From an uncultured Spirochaetaceae bacterium (lineage in GTDB: Bacteria > Spirochaetota > Spirochaetia > Treponematales > Treponemataceae): a stretch of DNA of 64,000 nucleotides. The stretch is taken from NCBI GenBank assembly GCA_902799665.1, contig CADCBK010000001.1, positions 87,991 through 151,990 of the forward strand, given 5' to 3'. A model generated the notes under the pieces. That model had not been told where the DNA came from, did not search any database, and saw only the letters and a list, made by a program, of their open reading frames with translations. Shown here piece after piece: positions 39,381 to 48,655 of the stretch (its first letter is position 1; each line of letters opens with the position of its first letter). A program made the translations under genes and the position numbers.

Positions 39381-40475
39381 CTATTTCTTTAGCAAAGCGG
39401 CGAAAGGGTTATAAGTTTCGCCGTCGTCGTCGCTGGAATTGCTGGCCAAATATTTTTTGGCCTCCAAATCCTGCTCGGCGGACTCGCTTGTAGTAAGGGA
39501 GATGCGCTTGTTCTTTGCGTCCACGCCCTGAACGACTACGCTCATCTTGTCGCCCTTCTTGAAAACCTTTTGCAAGTTGGTTCCCTTCTTTACGTCCAGC
39601 TCCGAAACGTGGACAAGGCCGTCGATTCCATCCGCCAAATTGACAAAGACGCCAAAGTCGGCGACGCGGGCGATCGTTCCGTCAATCTTGTCGCCTTCCG
39701 AAATTTTTTGCTCAACCGTGTCCCAGGGGTCGGCCTCAAGCGCCTTTAGGCTAACGCTGACCTTTTCGTTTTTCCAATCGGCCTTGATTACCTTGGCGGT
39801 GATTTCCTGGCCGACCGACAAAACTTTTTGGATGTCTTCAACGCGCGCGCGGGAAATTTCCGAAATCGGAAGCAGCGCCTGAAAGCCTCCCAAGTCGACA
39901 AAGGCGCCGTAATTGTGGAGCGCGGTGATTTTTCCTGTGACCATCGTTCCGACTGCGATTTGGCTTTCCAAGTTGGAAAGGTTTTTGGCTCGCTGCTCTT
40001 CCAAAATCGCGCGGTTAGAAACCACGATGTTTTTTCCGTCGTTCTTGTATTCCTGAATTTTAAAGACCAAGTGTCGGCCGGTAAAATCCGTGTCGTCGTC
40101 CTTTTTTCTTCCGCCCATCTGCGAATAGGGGCAAAACGCGCGCGCGCCGCCAATCTTGACTTCGTAGCCGCCCTTAATTTCTTTTTCAACGACGCCCTCA
40201 ACCGGAATGCCGCTTGTCCAGGCGTTTTCTATCATCGTCTTGTCGGCGTTTTGTCCGCTGATTTTTGTGGTAAAGCGCGACTCGCCGTTCTTTTCGCCCA
40301 AATAAAAAACTTTGATTTTGTCGCCTTCTTTGACGCTGACGTTTCCGTTCTCGTCCGCCAACTCCGCCTTAGAAAGCACGCCCTCGCTCTTAGAGCTCAA
40401 ATCCAAAAAAATTGTGTCGCCCGATATGGCCACAATTTCCGTCTCAATTTGCTGACCGATTTCCAATTTTTCCAT
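39381..40475 (-). CDS. S1-domain RNA-binding protein (ribosomal S1-like)
   Basis: 364 residues with four S1 domains, starting about residues 5, 85, 180 and 265. The clearest are VTGKITALHNYGAFVDLGG and IDGTIARVADFGVFVNLADG. Ribosomal S1 proteins have four to six such repeats and help bring mRNA to the ribosome; this four-domain form may be S1 or a related factor. The acidic C-terminal tail is EQDLEAKKYLASNSSDDDGE. TATCAT lies 7 nt before the ATG and TTGAAC 17 nt upstream of that, suggesting a leaderless mRNA. Confidence 0.85.
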   Translation of the reverse strand: MEKLEIGQQIETEIVAISGDTIFLDLSSKSEGVLSKAELADENGNVSVKEGDKIKVFYLGEKNGESRFTTKISGQNADKTMIENAWTSGIPVEGVVEKEIKGGYEVKIGGARAFCPYSQMGGRKKDDDTDFTGRHLVFKIQEYKNDGKNIVVSNRAILEEQRAKNLSNLESQIAVGTMVTGKITALHNYGAFVDLGGFQALLPISEISRARVEDIQKVLSVGQEITAKVIKADWKNEKVSVSLKALEADPWDTVEQKISEGDKIDGTIARVADFGVFVNLADGIDGLVHVSELDVKKGTNLQKVFKKGDKMSVVVQGVDAKNKRISLTTSESAEQDLEAKKYLASNSSDDDGETYNPFAALLKK

Positions 40476-40677
40476 ACTGCAGATGATACCGCATTAAGGG
40501 AGAAAGTTCAACAGAGGGAAGGAAGGGGGAGACGCTGCCGGGCGTTCCACTCGCAAGCGAGGGTCGGGCTGCTCCAGGTTCCGCTTCCGCTCCAGCCTCC
40601 TCACTTCGTTGCGGTGGCCGGCTGCGCCGCCTTGCGCATCCCTAACGCATGAGAAATTCGGAATTTCCGAATTTCTT
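40476..40677. other. Intergenic stretch with an 11-bp-arm palindrome
   Basis: The 5' part holds the S1 gene promoter. The middle (about 40510-40640) is GC-rich with no ORF or RNA that I can support. GAAATTCGGAA-T-TTCCGAATTTC (40653-40675) is a near-perfect palindrome just after the DUF2971 gene's stop. It resembles the TTCGGAAATTCCGAA palindrome at about 43.73 kb. Confidence 0.5.
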
Positions 40678-41787
40678 TTATAAATTATTTACATAATACC
40701 CTAATGTCGCGTCACAAACACTAAGCGTCCTAATTTTGGAATAATTATGCGCAACATAAGATAAAAAGTTCTCTTGATACTTTTTTAATTCTTCATTCTC
40801 AAAACTATTAATATCAAATTTTACACCTAAATAAATGGCTGTTGGTTCAATAAAATCCATATCGTAATGGTCGGGAATAGTACAAGGAACAAAAAGAGCG
40901 TCTACAAAATTTTGATGAAAATGAGAATTGTATTCATAATTAGGACAATATTTTACCAATCTCCATTCATATTCATATTTCCAATCTTTTTTTTTGAACA
41001 TAAAAAAATTTAACAACTGTAATGGAGATAATTCTAAAGATATTTCGTCAAAACTAAAATTTGTGTTCATATAACATATTGGTAACATAAAAATATCTTT
41101 TCTTGATTTTAAAAATTTCAAAATCTTTTGTTTTGAATATTTTAAACAAATGCCTGTATCATTTTGTCCATAATGTGCCCACATTAAAGAATTGTTTTCA
41201 CTTTCGGAAAGACATAATATTCTAACATTATCTGTTATATCTCCAAATAACCTATTTGTATTTTGATCTCCTGTATTTGAATATATTTGATTCATTTTAA
41301 ATCTTATTTCAGATAATATATTATTATATCTTATAATGTTTTCATTTTCCTTATTACATAAAACTTGCCGTAAAAGCTGGTGTTTTGTTCTATAATCCTT
41401 TTCATCAAAAAATTTGTTTTGCTCTAACTCATTATAAATAAATTTTATTTCAGTGCTTGTTTTATACAAAGCTTTTATTTTCAAAGTTGCATTATTAATA
41501 TCATTCGTCCTTTCTTTTAAACCTTTTTTTGAGAGATTAGCTCCAGAATCAAACAAATCATTAAATAAATTAGGATTTGAAAAGCATGCGGTATTATTTA
41601 CTAATGCTGTAATAGAATACTTTGACACACTCAAATATTTATATAAATAATCAGGCAAATATTGTTCTAGAAATTGGTAATAAAGATTTAAATCCGTCTC
41701 ATATGAGTCAATTGAAAAATTTTTTGTTAACTCAGAAAATAACTTTCCTTTATCAATGATATTCTGGTTTTTCAATTCATTCTCCAA
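40678..41787 (-). CDS. DUF2971-domain protein
   Basis: 369 residues, very AT-rich. The DUF2971 pattern is visible: YKYLSVSKYSITALVNN, then CFSNPNLFNDLFD, NVRILCLSESENNSLMWAHY, and KKKDWKYEYEWRLVKY. The family is often found in phage and mobile-element settings; its function is unknown. GC is unlike the adjacent S1 gene, which indicates recent acquisition. No partner gene is evident. Confidence 0.8.
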   Translation of the reverse strand: MENELKNQNIIDKGKLFSELTKNFSIDSYETDLNLYYQFLEQYLPDYLYKYLSVSKYSITALVNNTACFSNPNLFNDLFDSGANLSKKGLKERTNDINNATLKIKALYKTSTEIKFIYNELEQNKFFDEKDYRTKHQLLRQVLCNKENENIIRYNNILSEIRFKMNQIYSNTGDQNTNRLFGDITDNVRILCLSESENNSLMWAHYGQNDTGICLKYSKQKILKFLKSRKDIFMLPICYMNTNFSFDEISLELSPLQLLNFFMFKKKDWKYEYEWRLVKYCPNYEYNSHFHQNFVDALFVPCTIPDHYDMDFIEPTAIYLGVKFDINSFENEELKKYQENFLSYVAHNYSKIRTLSVCDATLGYYVNNL

Positions 41788-41905
41788 AGTATTTTTATTA
41801 CAAAAGACATGGATTTTTCTTGATTTTTTATAAAATAATTTGCATATTGCTTGTTATACTATTATAGTAAAAACCAAGTAAAAAGTAAATTGAGATATTT
41901 TTGAC

Positions 41906-42214
41906 CTATAATTTATTAACAATGCGTTTTATAAAGTCATAATCTCGGTCAGAAAGAGAAATGATTTTTTTCGTAAGTTCCTTTATGTTTCGCTGGGGTT
42001 TAGAGGATTTCGCATCTTTTCCAAGTACAAGATATTCTACAGAAACATTAAGAGCCTGAGCTATTTTTACCGCAAGTTCCGCTTGAGGTTGACTACCATT
42101 TTTTGTCAAATAATGATCTATTGTATGTTTGCTGATACCTGTTTTTAATGATAATTCCTTAACGGTTATATCTTGATAAGTCAATTCTTCTTTTAAATTT
42201 TCTCTAAACCCCAT
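41906..42214 (-). CDS. XRE-family helix-turn-helix protein
   Basis: 102 residues from the ATG at 42214. Residues 15-65 form a lambda-repressor-like HTH: ITVKELSLKTGISKHTIDHY, then AELAVKIAQALNVSVEYLVLG. The basic C-terminal tail may dimerise. It is a probable repressor of the AT-rich island. Divergent from the lipoprotein gene at 42430. Confidence 0.8.
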   Translation of the reverse strand: MGFRENLKEELTYQDITVKELSLKTGISKHTIDHYLTKNGSQPQAELAVKIAQALNVSVEYLVLGKDAKSSKPQRNIKELTKKIISLSDRDYDFIKRIVNKL

Positions 42215-42429
42215 ACATAAATAGAATATTGCTTTTTGAGTAATTTTTGCTCTTGACAATTCAAAATTTAGTAGTAAAATATAAATTGTATTAAGTTTTG
42301 AATAAATAACTGTCATTTCTTAATATCACAATGGGAGAACGCTGATGATTTGTTATATTGATGGACACTCACTTACTGTTAAATAAAGTAAATTTTTAAC
42401 AAAACCATATATAATTATTGGAGGATTGT

Positions 42430-43578
42430 ATGAAACAACTTTTTCCTATGCTACTCTTTATCACATTTTTTTTCAGCTGCAACATAAACTCAAATGATAA
42501 TTTATATGTAAAACCTATTGTAGAAGAAAAATCTACACATGAATGTATAATAAGATTAAACTTACCGTTTCACAAGTCGAGTTCTATTAGTCGAAGTATT
42601 TTATCAGATCTTAAATATGATGTAGAGGATGTTACATATTATTATGTGGAGGTATCTGGCCACAATACAGATGGTCTTGAATATACAACAGATGCAAAAT
42701 TTTATGAAAATGACGAAACGAAAGTTATCCTGAAAGAGGAAGGAACTTTTAAGCTTTCTATAACTGCTTACAATTCTTATGGTACATATAACGAAATTAT
42801 TGGTGATTATCTTTCAAATGATTTTACTGTTTCTTTTGGTGATAATATAACAATAGATGCCATTATATCTCCTAAAAATAGAGTAGATTATTCACTACTT
42901 AAGTTTGAATTTGCACCTCTTACAACACGCTTATACGAAGATTCTTATATAAAGAAACAAATTGACCATTACGATTTAGAGTATGTTTATTTTTTTAATA
43001 TAGATAAAACAAAAACTTATACACTCACAAATTCTACATTAACCTATGAGAATATGTTTGATTTTCTACCTTTTTTTATTGATTATGCCAATTACCCTAA
43101 TTACAAATATTACACAGATCCAGGTGTCATTTTTTTACCGGAGTATTCAAAAACAAATAATACATTAAAAACTTTTTTTGATTATATTTCTAAATACGAT
43201 ATTGGATGCTTTCATATTGAAAATAATAATAAATCCAGTTCAATAGTAAACAGCAATTGGTTTCGAGAAACCTGTGATTATTTCATTAGCGTTAATAATT
43301 CATATAAAATTGGAGAAACTGTTGTTCTACCATTTTTATCAAAATACAAAGTTGCATGTATTTATTATATTTTAACCCCGTACACTAAAGAAAATGTTAA
43401 AATGGCAAATTCAGTTGGAGGTTTCTTGTATTACAATGATAATAGAATTATTGATTACGCAGATTATATTGAAACAACTATTACTCTTACTCCTGAATTC
43501 GCACTAAAGTCCAACCCAAATTTCAACCCCGATGATATAAATATTGATGTTGGAATTGATGTTTCTTGGGGAGATTAA
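42430..43578 (+). CDS. Putative lipoprotein
   Basis: 382 residues from the ATG at 42430 (GGAGG 5 nt upstream). MKQLFPMLLFITFFFSCN is a lipoprotein signal peptide with cleavage before Cys17. The mature part is AT-rich coding and has a beta-sandwich look (YYYVEVSGHNTDGLEY, EGTFKLSITAYNSYGTYN). No catalytic motif. Probably membrane-anchored and exported; the role is unknown. Confidence 0.75.
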   Translation: MKQLFPMLLFITFFFSCNINSNDNLYVKPIVEEKSTHECIIRLNLPFHKSSSISRSILSDLKYDVEDVTYYYVEVSGHNTDGLEYTTDAKFYENDETKVILKEEGTFKLSITAYNSYGTYNEIIGDYLSNDFTVSFGDNITIDAIISPKNRVDYSLLKFEFAPLTTRLYEDSYIKKQIDHYDLEYVYFFNIDKTKTYTLTNSTLTYENMFDFLPFFIDYANYPNYKYYTDPGVIFLPEYSKTNNTLKTFFDYISKYDIGCFHIENNNKSSSIVNSNWFRETCDYFISVNNSYKIGETVVLPFLSKYKVACIYYILTPYTKENVKMANSVGGFLYYNDNRIIDYADYIETTITLTPEFALKSNPNFNPDDINIDVGIDVSWGD

Positions 43579-43599
43579 ATTTTTTTGTTCTGATTGGAT

Positions 43600-43750
43600 G
43601 TCGCAATTTGCGACGTTCAATTTTCAACTGTCCGAAATTAACGGACAGTTGGTGACACTTTGTCATCGACTTCAGTTGTACGATAAAATCGTACAACTGA
43701 AGCTGCGAACAAAAATTAGTGGTTATTCGGAAATTCCGAACAACCACATT
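43600..43750. repeat. Cluster of palindromes
   Basis: The 309-nt gap 43579-43887 holds GTCGCAATTTGCGAC (43600-43614), CAACTGTCCG/CGGACAGTTG (43625-43651), a 15-bp-arm palindrome (43670-43702) and GTGGTT...AACCAC around TTCGGAAATTCCGAA (43722-43750). The linker TTCAATTTTC between the first two also occurs in the rhuM cassettes. A short ORF across it (43544-43759) looks like decayed coding sequence. Confidence 0.75.
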
Positions 43751-43887
43751 ATAACATAGTTTTAACAGTTAACTATACGATCACACCGTACAGTTGAAAC
43801 TATAAATTTAAAAACTGTTCAAGCTGGATTGACTTTTAATATATCCGTAAGGCAAAATCCCAGCGACAGCCCTACACTTTCGCCTTG

Positions 43888-44097
43888 CTATGCGTACGCT
43901 AGTTTTCCTTTTGGAACCGGAATTTCACGGCCTTCAAGATTTGCAGTTTCCAACCATTCTGAAATGATAGTTTCCACATTATTCAACACTTCCATGCGAG
44001 TTTCGCCATCTGCCATGCAACCAGGAAGTTCTGGAACCTCCGCAATATAGCGGCCATCGTCTTCGCTCCAATAAATGATTACTTCATATCGGTTCAT
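43888..44097 (-). CDS. hicB: HicB-family antitoxin
   Basis: 69 residues: YEVIIYWSEDDGRYIAEVPE and LPGCMADGETRMEVLNNVET form the HicB ferredoxin-like fold (degenerate RNase H type). It is short and has no C-terminal DNA-binding domain. It neutralises the HicA toxin encoded upstream, whose stop it overlaps by 4 nt. Confidence 0.88.
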   Translation of the reverse strand: MNRYEVIIYWSEDDGRYIAEVPELPGCMADGETRMEVLNNVETIISEWLETANLEGREIPVPKGKLAYA

Positions 44098-44348
44098 ACT
44101 GCGCCTCCTAATTTATATTTTAAAACCACGTTCCGCACCTGTTTTACTTGATACGGTTTTGCCTTGTTTCCATCAGGTTGGATATTTATAATTTCAACAA
44201 CATCTGCTTTCGTAAAAATATGATGGTCGCCTTTTATCCGAACAGAAAAACCCAATGCAATCAAAATATTGTATAAATCAGAAAAACTAATATTTTTGTC
44301 CTGAACCCCGCTTAAAATTGAGGCCAGGGCCTTTTGCATTTGGCTCAA
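44094..44348 (-). CDS. hicA: HicA-family mRNA interferase toxin
   Basis: 84 residues starting at TTG 44348 with GAGGAGG just upstream. FSDLYNILIALGFSVRIKGD, then HHIFTKAD, is the HicA double-stranded RNA-binding-like fold with the catalytic His. A TATAAT box lies just upstream. The C-terminal part (KPYQVKQVRNVVLKYKL) is the usual HicA ending. It cleaves mRNA during translation and is inhibited by HicB. The toxin-first order is normal for HicAB. Confidence 0.88.
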   Translation of the reverse strand: MSQMQKALASILSGVQDKNISFSDLYNILIALGFSVRIKGDHHIFTKADVVEIINIQPDGNKAKPYQVKQVRNVVLKYKLGGAV

Positions 44349-44458
44349 AACATCCTCCTCATTCTATTATAGCGCATTATTTATATTTTTGTTCAAGAAT
44401 TTTCATTTTTCTTCAAAGTCGCAATTTGAAACTTCGAAGATTCATTCGGAAATGCTTG

Positions 44459-44572
44459 CTACCATATAGTTGAAACTTGATATTGCGGAATTATTGAATC
44501 GCGGGTTATAGCAGATAGTTCAGCGCTGTCGCGCAAGTACCAAAGCAGCGCGTGCGTATCAACAATGAACAT
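44459..44572 (-). pseudogene. PIN-domain (VapC-like) toxin fragment
   Basis: A 37-residue ORF begins MFIVDTHALLWYLRDSAELS, the unmistakable N-terminus of type II PIN toxins (first catalytic Asp in VDTHALLW). It stops after 37 codons where about 130 are expected, with nothing recognisable beyond. The rest of the 298-nt gap between hicA and the NifX-like gene shows only a short run similar to the palindrome family. It is a dead remnant of a toxin-antitoxin pair. Confidence 0.75.
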
Positions 44573-44646
44573 CAAACATACTCCACGCGCCAATCGCGTT
44601 ATGGCGCCATCTAGAAAAAGTGAAAAAATTGTGTATAATAAAAACT

Positions 44647-45003
44647 ATGAAAGTAGCGGTAACTTACGAAAAAGAAACGGGAAACGTTTTCCAACATTTT
44701 GGGAAGACTCAGTATTTTAAGATTTATCAAATTGAAGACGGAAAAATCCTTTCTTCGCAAGTGATTGACAACGGAGGAAACGGGCATCACGCCATTCCCC
44801 CATACTTAAAGAGCCTTGGCGTGGACACCCTGATTTTGGGAAACCGCGGCCAGGGCGCGATTGAAGCGATTGCCGCAAGCGGCTTAAAAGAACTTCCTGG
44901 AATCACAGGAAGCACCGACGATGCCGCAGAGCTTTTTGCGAAGGGCCAGCTTAAGCCAAACTTTGATGCCAAGTGTGATCATCATGGGGAACATCATCAG
45001 TAA
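44647..45003 (+). CDS. NifX/NifB-associated cofactor-binding family protein
   Basis: 118 residues from the ATG at 44647. MKVAVTYEKETGNVFQHFGK, FKIYQIEDGKIL and DTLILGNRGQGAIEA are the dinitrogenase iron-molybdenum cofactor-binding fold (RNase H-like). The tail CDHHGEHHQ can bind metal. Outside nitrogen fixation such proteins may carry Fe-S or metal clusters. TATAAT lies 7 nt before the ATG and no Shine-Dalgarno is present, so the mRNA may be leaderless. Confidence 0.82.
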   Translation: MKVAVTYEKETGNVFQHFGKTQYFKIYQIEDGKILSSQVIDNGGNGHHAIPPYLKSLGVDTLILGNRGQGAIEAIAASGLKELPGITGSTDDAAELFAKGQLKPNFDAKCDHHGEHHQ

Positions 45004-45031
45004 GGGCAAACTATAATTCTGAGGTGTTTTT

Positions 45032-45886
45032 GTGATTGTCGAAAACAAGTCTTTTGACGAAGAAAGGGCTTTATACGGCCTTAAAGGCCTTACTGTAAAA
45101 AACTGCCGCTTTGACGGGCCTGCCGACGGCGAATCCGCTTTAAAGGAATGCCGCGGCATCGACGTGGCCGGCTGTTTTATGAATCTGCGCTATCCCTTTT
45201 GGCATGTAGAAAAAGCGAAAATCACCGACACAAACTTTACCCAAAACTGCCGGGCAGCCCTTTGGTACGACAAAGATATTTATATTGAAAACAGCAAACT
45301 ATTTGGAATCAAGGCTATTCGTGAATGCGAAAACATCAGCCTTAAAAACTGCAGCGTTAATTCTCCGGAGTTCGCTTGGAAAAGCCAAAATCTGAAAATT
45401 GAAAATGTCACGATCGAAGAGTCTGAATATCCCTTTTTTGAAATCCGCGGCGCAAAAATCACCGGCCTAAAAATGAAGGGAAAATATTCTTTTCAGTATG
45501 ACGAAAACATCGAAATCACAGATTCCGAGCTGGACACAAAAGACGCCTTCTGGCACACAAAAAACGTGACGGTAAAAGACTCCCTTGTAAAAAGCGAATA
45601 CCTGGGCTGGTATTCAGAAAACCTCACGCTGATAAACTGCCGCATTATCGGAACCCAACCCTTTTGCTACTGCAAAAACCTTACGCTAAAAAATTGCTCC
45701 ATGGAAGACTGCGACCTTGCCTTTGAGCGCAGCGGCGTTTTTGCGGAAGTGAACGGAAAAATCGACAGCGTAAAAAATCCGCTAAAAGGAAAAATAACGG
45801 CTGACGAAATCGGCGAACTAATTTTGGAAGACGATTTTTGCGACAAAACAAAGACAAAGATTGTTTGCCGCAAGATGAATCGCTAG
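45032..45886 (+). CDS. DUF3737-domain protein (beta-helix)
   Basis: 284 residues, GTG start with GAGGTG upstream. Regular short repeats (LTVKNCRFDG, ISLKNCSVNS, LTLINCRIIG, LTLKNCSMED) indicate a right-handed beta helix like pentapeptide or pectate-lyase folds, as in DUF3737. Function unknown. Its start is 29 nt after the NifX-like gene, which may place both on one transcript. Confidence 0.82.
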   Translation: MIVENKSFDEERALYGLKGLTVKNCRFDGPADGESALKECRGIDVAGCFMNLRYPFWHVEKAKITDTNFTQNCRAALWYDKDIYIENSKLFGIKAIRECENISLKNCSVNSPEFAWKSQNLKIENVTIEESEYPFFEIRGAKITGLKMKGKYSFQYDENIEITDSELDTKDAFWHTKNVTVKDSLVKSEYLGWYSENLTLINCRIIGTQPFCYCKNLTLKNCSMEDCDLAFERSGVFAEVNGKIDSVKNPLKGKITADEIGELILEDDFCDKTKTKIVCRKMNR

Positions 45887-45888
45887 GC

Positions 45889-47890
45889 TCAAGCTTTGAT
45901 TGACTTTAGCCGCGCCTTGTCGTCGTACATCTCTTTGTCGGCGCGCTCGAATATTTCAGAAACCAAGCTGTCGCTTTCCGGCAAGTATTCAGCCATACCG
46001 GAAGCCAAAACCACGCCGCCATTTGTTTTAGACACAGAATTAACAGACCATAAGCTCGTTTCTTGCAGAGTAATCGCTCCCGCGAAGGAAAACCACAAAC
46101 TCGTCGCCGCCCACTCTGAACACAGGGCTGTGAACGAAAAGGCCGCACAAAAGCGCCGCCGACTCCCGAATGTATTCGTCTCCGGCCGCATGGCCCTTAG
46201 TGTCGTTTACAAGCTTAAGGTTGTTGCTGTCGCAAACTACAAGGGCAAAGTTCAAATAGTCAAGGCCGTTGTCGATGTTTCCCTGAACGGAAGCTTCAAG
46301 CTCCCTGTAGGCGGTCTTGTTTTTAATGCCGGTAAGCTCGTCGCGACGCGCCAACTCTTTTTCGGTTTTTAGTTCCTTAAGATGCTGCTTTTCTTTTTTT
46401 ATTTCTTCGTCAACATTTTCAATGCCGATGATAAAGTGGCTTCCGTCGCTGCTTTTCCTGACAGTCATTCTTGTGTACTGCGGCTTTCCGGACACCATCA
46501 TGCGGTAAGTTATGCTGCAGTCTTTGTGGGTTTCCATTGTGGAAATCATGTTGTCCTTATTTATAAAATCAGAAAGCTTTTCGCGATCATGTTCATGGAT
46601 AACCAAAGGTATGTTTGAAAGCGATTCGCCGTAAAAGTCGTCGCCAAAATCATTGATTTCAAGATTGCCATAAGTGTCATTGGTTTTATAACAGACAAAA
46701 GATGAATCCGCGACGTTCACATAATAAATTACGTCGTAAAGCGAAGCCAGGCTTTCCGCGATTTGGCTAAACGTGACGGTCTTCTTTTGGCTTTCCTTTT
46801 GCTTTTTTTCCGCCTTAAGTTCATCCTCTATGTCTTTTTCATAAAAGATAAGGTACCGGCTGTCCCTTTCGCGCATAGCGGTAAAGAGGAAAAAGCGCGG
46901 CTCATTGTTTATCATGACCCTGTACTTAAAAGAGAACGAGCGCTTTCCTTCAAGGTTTTTCAGCATCGCTTCTTTGCTGTAAAAGCTTTTTGCGTATTCC
47001 CAGTCTTCAGGATAGACGCAACCTTCAATGCTTGCCTGAGCGTCTTTAAAGAAATCTTTTCCATTGGCCGTCGCGTCCAGCGTCATATATTTTTGACTTT
47101 TGGAGAAAGCCAGATATTCGCTGGAGTCAAGGTCTATGTAGAATATGGCTTCATAGTCTTCCGCCATTGCCGAAGCGATGTAGTCATGCACCTCTTTTTC
47201 TTTTTTATCGCTAGCCTGAACGAATGAATGGACCAGGCATATTCCAATCATAAGCCCCACGGCATAGAAAGGAAAAAACGCGTTGACAATTTGGAATGTG
47301 AGAAAGGTTCCCATAACAACGCTTGTCGCGGCCACCGCCATGCATCTTGTTTTTTTGCTCCCCGCGCTGTTGTGGGCCATATGCAGCATGTAAATTGTGA
47401 TTAAAACGTAAAATGCGATTTGAAGAAGGAAAGTAAGGTTCCTGCCAACTTCCCCTACATACACGCGCTCATCGTTATACGAAAACATTAAGTGGAAGGA
47501 ATGGTTCAAGGCAAGGCATATCATTCCAAACACAGCCAAGGCCCACACCAAATGAAGCAAAATCTTGCTGCGCCAGCCCCCGTTCCCAAGATAAGAGAGC
47601 ATATAGCGCGTCCATGCCAGCATTGTAAAAAGCATGAACATAAAGTAAAAGACCGTCAAACAATATATATAGGGGAAAAACGCGTCAACTTCCCTGCGCT
47701 CGTACAAAAGGCCCCAGCACATGTCCACGACAAAGTAGCAGCAGGCGGAAAGCAAAAACCAATTGTAGCGAACGCGCGCCTGCTTTGGCCTATCCGTTTT
47801 TTTGGCGTAAAATCCGTAGTTTTTGAACAATTCCCAGTTCAATATTAAATTCAATATCAGAACTGCCGCCGGGGTTATCGCGTATAGCAT
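45889..47890 (-). pseudogene. Membrane diguanylate cyclase with a late frameshift
   Basis: From the ATG at 47890 the protein has about seven membrane helices (residues 1-225), a PAS-like region (IFYIDLDSSEYLAFSKSQ and FYVN-type repeats) and a GGDEF domain (DELTGIKNKTAYRELE, VFRVGGDEFVVFLRG). It ends early at 46040 after ARNELMVC. The missing tail (VVLASGMAEYLPESDS, FERADKEMYDDKARLK) is encoded in another frame down to 45889. A one-base shift near 46050 separates them. The active GGDEF loop is intact, but the loss of the last helices should destabilise it. If the shift is a read error, the product makes cyclic di-GMP. Confidence 0.82.
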
Positions 47891-47956
47891 TAGCTGAAAC
47901 CTTCCTCCAAGTTTGCGCCTATATTATAGCGCATTTTTGGATTTTTTCCACTATTT

Positions 47957-48655
47957 TTAATTATAACTGTCCAAAATTCGATCGCTTAATTGATTCTTTC
48001 TCTCTTTCCAGTCAGGCATATATTTGTCCATATTTGCGATAAAGTCTTTTCCATGATTGGAAACTTTCAAATGAGTCAGTTCATGCAAAATTATATAATC
48101 AAGACATTCCAGGGGTTTTTCAACCATCTGTAGATTTATCCAGATTCTTTTTGCCTTTGAATTACAGGTTCCCCAACGGGTAAGCATATATTTTGTCTGA
48201 AACGAATCGCAATAAAGACCGGTTGTTTCTTCCCATTTGGGAATAAGTCTGTTTAATTGTTCAATTAAAATCTTTCTAAACTCTTCACGAATAAAACGTT
48301 CTCTTTGCTCTGCTGTAGACTTTGCTTTCATTTCCAAAATGATTTTGTTGCCGTCAATCTTAAAAGCGCGCTTTTGTGAAGGTTTAAATTCCAAAAAAAA
48401 TTGCTTTCCCCAAATGTAATAAGTTTCACCGCTTACATATTGACGGGCTGTCATTCTTGGCTGATTTGCAAATTTTTCCTGCTGCTTTTTTATCCAGCCA
48501 AAATTCAGACGTACAAAATTTTCTATGGACTTCTGGCTCATTAGGAGAGGCGCGGACACAACTACATTGCCAAGAGGAGGCTTTACTGACAAATGCATAT
48601 TCTTGATATTCTTTTTGTTTATTTGAACATCAATTCCGCTTATATTAATATTCAT
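47957..48655 (-). CDS. YgjP-like (DUF45) zinc metallopeptidase
   Basis: 232 residues. The zinc motif is YIILHELTHLKVSNHGKDF (HExxH plus a third His). RWGTCNSKAKRIWINLQMV is the conserved RWGSC-type block of the YgjP/WLM-like family. The ATG overlaps the hsdR stop by one base (TGATG). YgjP-like genes often accompany type I restriction operons. The role is unknown. Confidence 0.88.
   Translation of the reverse strand: MNINISGIDVQINKKNIKNMHLSVKPPLGNVVVSAPLLMSQKSIENFVRLNFGWIKKQQEKFANQPRMTARQYVSGETYYIWGKQFFLEFKPSQKRAFKIDGNKIILEMKAKSTAEQRERFIREEFRKILIEQLNRLIPKWEETTGLYCDSFQTKYMLTRWGTCNSKAKRIWINLQMVEKPLECLDYIILHELTHLKVSNHGKDFIANMDKYMPDWKERKNQLSDRILDSYN

Noticed and set aside
40510..40640. RNA gene or ORF in the GC-rich gap
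   Set aside because: No stable fold or coding pattern that I could support; only the flanking palindrome is clear.
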